Below are positions 1 to 5,234 of a stretch of 9,049 bases of DNA, in pieces (position 1 is the first letter of the stretch; the number at the start of each line of letters is the position of its first letter). This DNA comes from Clostridiales bacterium (GTDB lineage: Bacteria > Bacillota > Clostridia > Christensenellales > JAISNN01). Position numbers and translations under genes: made by a program. The notes beneath the pieces were generated by a model that searched no databases, was not told where the DNA came from, and was given only the letters and a program-made list of their open reading frames with translations. The stretch is taken from assembly GCA_031289865.1 (NCBI GenBank), contig JAITOQ010000185.1, positions 1-9,049 on the forward strand, in the 5' to 3' direction.

Positions 1-1233
1 GGAGTCGCCGTATCGATCAAGCATTTCCCCGGAGACGGCGTGGACGAACGCGACCAACATCTATTGACGAGCGTCAACTCTTTAAGCCCCCGTGAATGGG
101 ATGATAGTTACGGCAAAATCTACTCGTCTTTAATAAACGCTGGCGCAAAGACGGTAATGGTCGGGCATATCGCGCTCCCGTCGTACCAAAATCTATTGTC
201 AAACGGCGGGACGGAAGGAAAAACCATACCCGCAAGCCTATCGCGTGAGCTTATGCGCGGACTTTTAAGAGAAAAATTGGGCTTTAACGGACTTGTTGTC
301 ACCGACGCTTCTCCTATGGCGGGATTCCGTGCGGCAATGAAGCGCGAATACGCCGTCCCTCTGTCTATAGAGAACGGCGCGGACATGTTTTTATTTGCGC
401 GGGATTTGGCTACCGACTATAAATACATGACGGACGGAGTTAAAAACGGGATACTTTCGGAGGTGCGGCTAAACGAAGCGGTTACGCGGATTTTGGCGTT
501 AAAAGCCTCCTTGCGGTTGCATGTTAAGGCGAAAGAGAACGGCTTAGTCCCGTCGCCCGACGCGCTGAAAATCTTAAAGAGCGGTCAAAATCGAACACTC
601 GCGGCGCAATGCGCGGACGAGAGCGTGACCCTTATAAAGGATAGGCAAAACCTTTTACCGATTTCTCCTAAAACGCATAAGAGAGTATACTTAAACGTGT
701 TGGAAAGCAGTGACGGCTCTACCGCGCTTAAGCGCAGTTTAAAGCAAAAATTGACCGCGGAGGGCTTTGAGGTCACCGTGCGCAATAGAGCGGCAATCGC
801 GGATTTGTGCATTTTGGCGAGTCCCGAAAGAACGTCGATTTTTAAAAAAGCGTCCGTGATATTCAAAGCGCGTAAGCACTTCGGCGAATTAGTCGGCGCG
901 CCTAACGGCTTTACGGAAAAATATGATTTGGCTATCTATGTAGCTTTCTTTGAAACCGCGAGCGAAAACACGGTGATACGCATCAATTGGAAGGGGTTTA
1001 AGGGAGCGGGCGACGACATTCCGTGGTTTGTGAACGACGTACCGACAATGTTTATCAGCCTTGCAAATCCGTACCACTTGCTCGACGTTCCGATGATTAA
1101 GACCTATATAAACGCGTATACAAACAACGAACAAGTAATCGACGCGGTGATCGACAAAATCCTTGGACGGAGCGAATTTAAAGGCGTTTCTCCCGTAGAC
1201 GCGTCTTGCGGACGGGAGGACGTACTGTATTGA
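1..1233 (+). CDS. Family 3 glycoside hydrolase, NagZ-like (5' end outside window)
   Basis: C-terminal 410 codons of a glycoside hydrolase family 3 protein; the reading frame is open from base 1, so the true start lies upstream. The first visible residues carry the family signature KHFPGDG (window residues 7-13; KHFPGHG in NagZ), followed by D18-Q19-H20, which matches the Asp-x-His acid/base dyad typical of GH3 beta-N-acetylglucosaminidases and not of GH3 beta-glucosidases. The nucleophile is the Asp of VVTDAS (residue 102). The remainder is a linker and the usual C-terminal alpha/beta sandwich, ending in SPVDASCG, similar to the SPVDPFCG end of clostridial GH3 proteins. No stop or frameshift is visible. 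It should cleave terminal beta-linked (N-acetyl)hexosamine or glucose residues from oligosaccharides; no signal peptide can be judged because the N-terminus is missing. It shares 4 bases (TTGA) with the next gene, so the two are translationally coupled. Family assignment is firm, substrate is not. Confidence 0.9.
   Translation, partial: GVAVSIKHFPGDGVDERDQHLLTSVNSLSPREWDDSYGKIYSSLINAGAKTVMVGHIALPSYQNLLSNGGTEGKTIPASLSRELMRGLLREKLGFNGLVVTDASPMAGFRAAMKREYAVPLSIENGADMFLFARDLATDYKYMTDGVKNGILSEVRLNEAVTRILALKASLRLHVKAKENGLVPSPDALKILKSGQNRTLAAQCADESVTLIKDRQNLLPISPKTHKRVYLNVLESSDGSTALKRSLKQKLTAEGFEVTVRNRAAIADLCILASPERTSIFKKASVIFKARKHFGELVGAPNGFTEKYDLAIYVAFFETASENTVIRINWKGFKGAGDDIPWFVNDVPTMFISLANPYHLLDVPMIKTYINAYTNNEQVIDAVIDKILGRSEFKGVSPVDASCGREDVLY
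1214..1220 (+). promoter_or_regulatory. Shine-Dalgarno site that sets the pgmB start
   Basis: GGGAGGA lies 9 bases before the TTG at 1230. An upstream in-frame TTG at 1206 lies before this site and has no ribosome-binding site of its own, so 1230 is the better start. Confidence 0.7.
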
Positions 1234-1904
1234 AAAAAAACATAACGGCAAAATACAAGGGAGTCATTTTTGATTTAGACGGAGTAATAGTTCATACCGA
1301 CAAGATGCACTATGCCGCATGGAAAAGCCTTGCGGATAGGCTCGAAATTCCGTTTGACGAAGAGGTCAACAATCGCTTGCGCGGAGTTTCGCGTACGGAG
1401 AGTTTGGAGATCATTTTAGAACGCTCGGCGCAAGTCTATTCCGACGCGCAAAAATTGCGGTTTTCGGAGGAAAAAAACGAATCGTATCTCCGTTATCTCG
1501 ACGGGCTTTCTCCGCACGACGTATCGCCCGAAGTGATCGATACGCTGAGATTATTGAAAGGCGCGGGACTTAAAATTGCGATCGGCAGCAGCAGTAAAAA
1601 CGCGAAAACGATATTAAAAAACGTCGGTTTGACGGATTTTTTTGACGCGGTAAGCGACGGAACGAATATAGAAAAAACTAAGCCCGACCCCGAAGTTTTT
1701 CTCAAAGCCGCCGCAATGCTTAGGCTTGCGCCGTCAGAATGCGCCGTTGTAGAGGACGCAATTACGGGTATAGAAGCGGCGGTTCGCGGCGGCTTTACCG
1801 CTATTGCGATAGGAAACGCCGCCTCGTCAAACAAAGCGGAATTCAATATAACAAGTATTAGCGAACTGCAAAAAATTATTTTAGGAGATATCTATGCCGA
1901 ATAA
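1230..1904 (+). CDS. pgmB: Beta-phosphoglucomutase (HAD superfamily)
   Basis: Converts beta-glucose 1-phosphate to glucose 6-phosphate in the cytoplasm, feeding glycolysis. From the TTG at 1230 it is 224 residues, the normal family length. The HAD nucleophile motif FDLDGV gives D15 (phosphorylated) and D17 (acid/base). H27 in the cap-proximal stretch, the RGVSR cap motif (51-55) that binds substrate, SSS at 120-122, K151 in KTKPDP and E175-D176 (metal binding) all match beta-phosphoglucomutase and distinguish it from generic HAD phosphatases. The TTG start overlaps the stop of the GH3 gene (TTGA), and the 3' end overlaps the next gene by 11 bases, so all three are one operon. These mutases normally work beside a glycoside phosphorylase that releases beta-glucose 1-phosphate; the visible partner here is the GH3 enzyme. 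Confidence 0.92.
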   Translation: MKKNITAKYKGVIFDLDGVIVHTDKMHYAAWKSLADRLEIPFDEEVNNRLRGVSRTESLEIILERSAQVYSDAQKLRFSEEKNESYLRYLDGLSPHDVSPEVIDTLRLLKGAGLKIAIGSSSKNAKTILKNVGLTDFFDAVSDGTNIEKTKPDPEVFLKAAAMLRLAPSECAVVEDAITGIEAAVRGGFTAIAIGNAASSNKAEFNITSISELQKIILGDIYAE

Positions 1905-2868
1905 CCGACGGAACGATCAACCCTTGACCCTTGATTTTAGCGACAGAACAGTCGCCGCCGCCGCCCTCGCGGAGCAAAGGTTGTATGATTTTTACGGGAT
2001 CAAAGCGGTAGACCATTATATAAAATCGGAAAAAACAAGTTTAAAAATCCGCGTTTGCGAAATCGGGACGGGCGATCCCGTGTTGATCGTCCCCGGAAAT
2101 ACGGGCGACGGCTTTCCGTTTGTACCGCTCATAGCTCAATTTAAGGGCAAACGTATTCTTGTCCTCAATCGTCCCGGCGGCGGGTTGAGCGAGGGTATAG
2201 ATCATAATAAATTTGACTTTCGGGAGCTTGCGGCGGAAACGATAACCTCCGTACTCGACTATTTTTCGATAAAGAGTATACCGATTATTTCTCATTCTAT
2301 GGGCAGTCATTGGAGCTTGTGGTTTGCATTAGACAAGCCCGAACGGGTAGAAAAACTCATTCTCCTCGGCATCCCCGGAAACGTGCTTGAGTGCAAGCCG
2401 CCGTTTGTGTTAAGGTTGGCGGCGGTTCGCGGCTTAAACAAAGCCCTTTTCCGCAAAATCATGCCCAAAAATGTCGGGACGGCGTTAAGGGGCTTGTCGG
2501 TTCTCGGACATTCGGAGGATACGCTGAAGGTGTTGCCGCAAGAAATGAAGGAATGTTATTACTATTTTCAACAGCTGCCGCATTACGAAAAATCCAGCCT
2601 TAGCCTCATGGAAACGACCAATACGCTCTTTGGTTCAAAGAAAGAAATACAAATAAAAGAAGAGGATTTAAAAGGGATTTTTCAAAAAACACTCCTCGTT
2701 TGGGGGACAAACGACCCGTTCGGCAAGGTAGAAATAGGCGAGAATATCGCCGCGCTTTTGCCGAACGCAAAATTTGAGAGAATAAACGGCGGCGGTCATC
2801 TGCCATGGCTCGACGACCCGATAAAATGCGGTAGGCTTGCGCAAGCCTTTCTTGACGTAAACGATTAG
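1894..2868 (+). CDS. Alpha/beta-hydrolase
   Basis: 324-residue alpha/beta-hydrolase fold protein. The nucleophile elbow SHSMGS puts the serine at 135; the acid is D274 in WGTNDPFG and the histidine is H302 in GGGHLPWLDDP, giving a complete Ser-Asp-His triad in canonical order. The oxyanion-hole strand is LIVPGNTGDG (64-73), and a helical lid lies at about 165-250. There is no signal peptide, so it acts in the cytoplasm. The ATG at 1894 has AGGAG at 1883-1887 with a 6-base gap and lies inside the end of pgmB, indicating coupled translation. The family covers esterases, lipases, haloalkane dehalogenases and peptidases; the sequence does not fix the substrate. Its place in a sugar operon hints at an esterase that removes acyl groups from sugars or aglycones, which is inference only. 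Confidence 0.85.
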   Translation: MPNNRRNDQPLTLDFSDRTVAAAALAEQRLYDFYGIKAVDHYIKSEKTSLKIRVCEIGTGDPVLIVPGNTGDGFPFVPLIAQFKGKRILVLNRPGGGLSEGIDHNKFDFRELAAETITSVLDYFSIKSIPIISHSMGSHWSLWFALDKPERVEKLILLGIPGNVLECKPPFVLRLAAVRGLNKALFRKIMPKNVGTALRGLSVLGHSEDTLKVLPQEMKECYYYFQQLPHYEKSSLSLMETTNTLFGSKKEIQIKEEDLKGIFQKTLLVWGTNDPFGKVEIGENIAALLPNAKFERINGGGHLPWLDDPIKCGRLAQAFLDVND

Positions 2869-2897
2869 GTTTTTTATAGCGGTGGGAGAGGGAGCGC

Positions 2898-3245
2898 ATG
2901 ATAAAAAAGCGTTATATTTGGGAAGACCCGACGATAATTTTGCAAAATAAAGAGGACGGACATTCTCTTGCGTTTTGCTATGATCACGAAGAGGACGCTA
3001 TACAACGCCGCCCGTCCGCATACCGTTTGGACTTGAACGGGAAATGGAAATTCAACTTTCATTACGGCGCGGAGGAAAACCGCGAGTTTTACGAAAAAGG
3101 CTTTGACGACTCCGAGTGGGAGGAAATTCAAGTGCCGGGCGTTTGGCAGACGCAAGGTTACTCAAAGCCGATTTATTACGGGGCAAGTTATCCTACCGCC
3201 TTCCCCCGAACACCGAATATAAAACGCATATTTTTATTGAAATAA
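2898..3245 (+). pseudogene. Truncated family 2 beta-galactosidase, N-terminal fragment
   Basis: Only 115 codons, matching the start of the N-terminal sugar-binding (jelly-roll) domain of LacZ-like family 2 enzymes. Diagnostic pieces are the RxLNGKWKF-type stretch (residues 43-52), the GFDDSEWEEIQVPGVWQ segment and YYGASYPTAFP. Full enzymes have about 1000 residues with the catalytic glutamates in a central TIM barrel, all absent here, so the product cannot be an active galactosidase. Homology appears to end just after TAFP; the last ~15 residues (RTPNIKRIFLLK) read like out-of-frame sequence. It keeps a purine-rich ribosome-binding region (GGGAGAGGGAG, 2884-2894) and follows the hydrolase by 29 bases, so it was probably the next gene of the operon before a deletion removed the rest. 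It could still be translated as a short peptide. Confidence 0.8.
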
Positions 3246-3270
3246 AGCGAGGAGGAAAGACCGATATACA

Positions 3271-3299
3271 TTGACAAACCAAATCCGTTATGTTATAAT
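3271..3299 (+). promoter_or_regulatory. Sigma-A promoter of the membrane protein gene
   Basis: TTGACA (3271-3276), a 17-base spacer and TATAAT (3294-3299): a perfect consensus match. The expected start is about 3306, leaving a leader of roughly 20 bases with GGAGG at 3317-3321 before the ATG at 3327. Confidence 0.88.
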
Positions 3300-3326
3300 T
3301 TAAAAAGCATACATTCGGAGGAAACC

Positions 3327-3824
3327 ATGCGAAAGATACGGGCAAGGGACAGCGCGCAAGCGGGGACGGTTGAGTATTCGCAGTCGATACCGCAGAGGAT
3401 ATATGATAAGCAAAAAAAGTTTTATATCGTATTATTAGTTTGCTATATTCCCATAATCGTTTTGAGGATTATTCTTACCATTATATTGGGTTTTGACGCG
3501 GCAAGCGGATTGGCTTTGAGCGGACTGATCGTGGGATTTGTTGTGTGTCCGTTGATGCTTTCGCAACTTAAAAACATGACTTTTGTCGTTACGGATAAGG
3601 GGATAGGGTTTTCCATAAACGGACGTTTTCCGTATTTTATCGATTATGAGGAAACGGACGGGTATCGCTATGAGCAAAGAAAGGGCAAAAACGGTTATTT
3701 ATACGTCGTTCCGTGTCTAAAGGCGGAAAAGTCACGGCGAACGGCAAGGCTTCAATTTCAAAGCTTTGAGCAAACCGCGGAATTAGAAGAAGCATTGTCG
3801 AAGCATTTAAGTCGAATCGAATGA
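3327..3824 (+). CDS. Two-helix membrane protein of unknown function
   Basis: 165 residues; I do not recognise a named family. The polar basic N-terminus (1-31) is followed by two hydrophobic helices, roughly 32-55 and 61-82, separated by a short loop (GFDAAS). The C-terminal part (83-165) alternates beta-type stretches such as MTFVVTDKGIGFSI and GYLYVVPCL and ends in a helix; this layout recalls small bacterial membrane proteins with a PH-like domain (YcxB or DUF5673 type). With two helices, both ends are probably cytoplasmic. It has its own perfect promoter, a good Shine-Dalgarno site (GGAGG, 5 bases before the ATG) and its own terminator, so it is a single-gene transcription unit unrelated to the sugar operon. 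Confidence 0.82.
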   Translation: MRKIRARDSAQAGTVEYSQSIPQRIYDKQKKFYIVLLVCYIPIIVLRIILTIILGFDAASGLALSGLIVGFVVCPLMLSQLKNMTFVVTDKGIGFSINGRFPYFIDYEETDGYRYEQRKGKNGYLYVVPCLKAEKSRRTARLQFQSFEQTAELEEALSKHLSRIE

Positions 3825-3837
3825 TTTAATAAAAATT

Positions 3838-3894
3838 AAAAACGGCGAAGTATTCTACAAAACGGCATTTTTTAGAATACTTCGCCGTTTTTTT
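3838..3894 (+). terminator. Strong rho-independent terminator
   Basis: A 20-base perfect inverted repeat pairs 3838-3857 with 3873-3892 around a 15-base loop and ends in a run of T (3888-3894). It starts 14 bases after the stop of the membrane protein gene and closes that unit. Confidence 0.93.
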
Positions 3895-3944
3895 GCAAGC
3901 ATTCAGCCGCATAACTGTAATTCTAAAAAACTTTTTAAAACCCT

Positions 3945-4003
3945 CAAAAACTTTTAAAAAAGGTATTGACATCTCATAAAAATGCGGATATAATCATTGA
4001 TAT
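3945..4003 (+). repeat. Promoter direct repeat, copy A
   Basis: This 59-base segment is repeated at 4827-4885 with five substitutions and a one-base shift in two A-tracts (about 90% identity). It contains an A/T-rich upstream block that resembles an UP element, the -35 and the -10. The copies lie either side of the lipoprotein gene. Confidence 0.85.
3966..3994 (+). promoter_or_regulatory. Sigma-A promoter of the lipoprotein gene
   Basis: TTGACA (3966-3971), 17-base spacer, TATAAT (3989-3994), preceded by phased A- and T-tracts. The expected start is near 4001, followed by AAGGAGGT (4022-4029) seven bases before the ATG at 4037. Confidence 0.9.
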
Positions 4004-4036
4004 AAAGAAGTAACGATTTTTAAGGAGGTAAAAAAC

Positions 4037-4795
4037 ATGAAAAGAAAAATTAAGGTTTATGCTCTTGTTTGTTGCTTGGTTCTCGGCTTAGGCTTATTTT
4101 TGACGAGCTGCAAAAAGGAAACCGTAGCTCAGGTAGGATACGCGGAGGGGCAAGATTTTGCAATGACAAGCGAGATCGATTTTTGGCAGCTTGGGAACGA
4201 TAGCATAATTACTATAAGTATTTTAGCAAAAATAGGCGACGTATATATTACAGTCGGAACCGAAACCGATCAAGAACCTATCAAAGAAGTTTTTTATAAC
4301 GGAACATATTATTCCTACGGTAATGTGTCCGACAAAAATGATCTAGGAGCACCGTATTGGCATTGGTATATATCAGACCCGCAACCGCAACATAGCGAAA
4401 TATCTTTAAAAGAAGATTTTGAAACAATGCTTCAAATGGTTAAATTAAGCAATCTTTTGATTACCATACCTATTTTGGAAGAACCTTGGGTAACTAAGAT
4501 AAAGGATACTACGGAAAAGGTAGACGAAAAACTCTTAAAAGTAGCCGTATATCAAGGAGCTGCCGATAATGAAGAGGGAGGATTGTTTGAAGCCAACGCT
4601 ATTTTTCAATATTATGCGGACGAATTTTTGTATAACATAGAAACTACGGTGAAAATAAGGGAAGCGGGCAGTACAGAATTTAAGACAATTGAGCGTTCAA
4701 ACACACGGTTTACTTATAACAAAGCACCGACATTAGCGGATTACGGAATAGATTTGGCTGTATTAGACGCGTTAGCCGCCGACGCGCAAGCATAA
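4037..4795 (+). CDS. Putative lipoprotein of unknown function
   Basis: 252 residues with a classic lipoprotein signal peptide: basic MKRKIK, a hydrophobic core from about 7 to 22, and a lipobox LTSC with the lipidated cysteine at residue 25. The mature part (about 228 residues) should be anchored to the outer face of the membrane. It is acidic, rich in aromatic residues and mostly beta-like, with two apparent alternating strand regions (about 45-100 and 175-235). I recognise no enzyme motif and no named family. Base composition is clearly more AT-rich than the sugar operon and the downstream synthetase, with more ATA, TTA and AAA codons. The gene has its own consensus promoter, and no convincing terminator follows it, so reading into the T-box leader is possible. 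Flanking promoter repeats suggest it was inserted or duplicated here. Confidence 0.85.
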   Translation: MKRKIKVYALVCCLVLGLGLFLTSCKKETVAQVGYAEGQDFAMTSEIDFWQLGNDSIITISILAKIGDVYITVGTETDQEPIKEVFYNGTYYSYGNVSDKNDLGAPYWHWYISDPQPQHSEISLKEDFETMLQMVKLSNLLITIPILEEPWVTKIKDTTEKVDEKLLKVAVYQGAADNEEGGLFEANAIFQYYADEFLYNIETTVKIREAGSTEFKTIERSNTRFTYNKAPTLADYGIDLAVLDALAADAQA

Positions 4796-4826
4796 TCTTA
4801 AAAATCCTAAAAAAATCTTAGAAATG

Positions 4827-4885
4827 CAAAAAACTTTTAAAAAGGTATTGACAAATCGTAAAAATGAGGATATAATCATAGATAT
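4827..4885 (+). repeat. Promoter direct repeat, copy B
   Basis: Second copy of the 59-base promoter segment at 3945-4003. The match ends where the T-box transcript begins; the two leaders themselves are unrelated. Confidence 0.85.
4848..4876 (+). promoter_or_regulatory. Sigma-A promoter of the T-box transcript
   Basis: TTGACA (4848-4853), 17-base spacer, TATAAT (4871-4876). The expected transcription start is about 4883, just before the T-box leader. Confidence 0.9.
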
Positions 4886-5159
4886 CATTAAATGCGATTA
4901 TAGAAACCGCGAATGATTTTGTAATTTTAGGTAAGAGAGCCGCGTAAGGTGTAAGGTCGGTACTAAAAAGAAATCGTTTATCCTTTCTTAGCAGAAACGC
5001 CGAACCTCCGTCGGAGCAATTAAGCGTTTTCGTATCGGCTACGTTATAGGTCGTGTAAATAGAGCGGATTGTGTCTAAAGGCACGGTCAACGACGGGTGG
5101 TACCGCGGTTTTGAAATAAATCGTCCCGACGCTGTTTTTTTCAGCGTCGGGATTTTTTT
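4883..5159 (+). promoter_or_regulatory. T-box riboswitch leader, probably tRNA-Ile
   Basis: tRNA-sensing leader of about 275 bases. The hallmark T-box sequence GGTGGTACCGCGG is at 5096-5108. CGGG (5094-5097) can pair with CCCG (5125-5128) to form the antiterminator, which competes with the terminator at 5124-5152. Stem I shows AGAGAG (4934-4939), then CCG/CGG (4940-4942 with 4958-4960) enclosing AAGGTGTAAGG, like the distal loop of known T-boxes. TTTTAG (4925-4930) pairs with CTAAAA (4963-4968), leading to GAA (4970-4972) and ATC (4973-4975) followed by G, my specifier choice. GTGTC-TAAA-GGCAC (5071-5084) is stem III. The bulge TGGT (5098-5101) calls for discriminator base A, which fits tRNA-Ile and argues against serine (G), the alternative reading TCG. 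Uncharged tRNA would allow readthrough into the 5235 gene. T-box identity is firm; the amino acid is moderately supported. Confidence 0.93.
5124..5159 (+). terminator. T-box intrinsic terminator
   Basis: TCCCGACGCTG (5124-5134) pairs perfectly with CAGCGTCGGGA (5142-5152) around a seven-T loop, followed by seven T (5153-5159). Its left arm contains the CCCG used by the antiterminator, so the two structures exclude each other. Confidence 0.95.
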
Positions 5160-5234
5160 ATACCCGAAAAACGGACGAAAGACAACATAAATCTGACAAC
5201 ATTATTTAATAATCGATTTCAAACGGAGGAACAT

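Noticed and set aside
1206..1229. Upstream TTG start for the beta-phosphoglucomutase gene
   Set aside because: It precedes the Shine-Dalgarno site, adds eight residues not usual for the family, and would overlap the GH3 gene by 28 bases.
3945..4885. Flanking repeats as ends of an insertion sequence
   Set aside because: No transposase is encoded between them, and the repeats are direct promoter sequences and not terminal inverted repeats.
4818..5090. 90-codon open frame on the - strand
   Set aside because: It lies over the T-box leader, has no recognisable motif, and the RNA structure explains the sequence.
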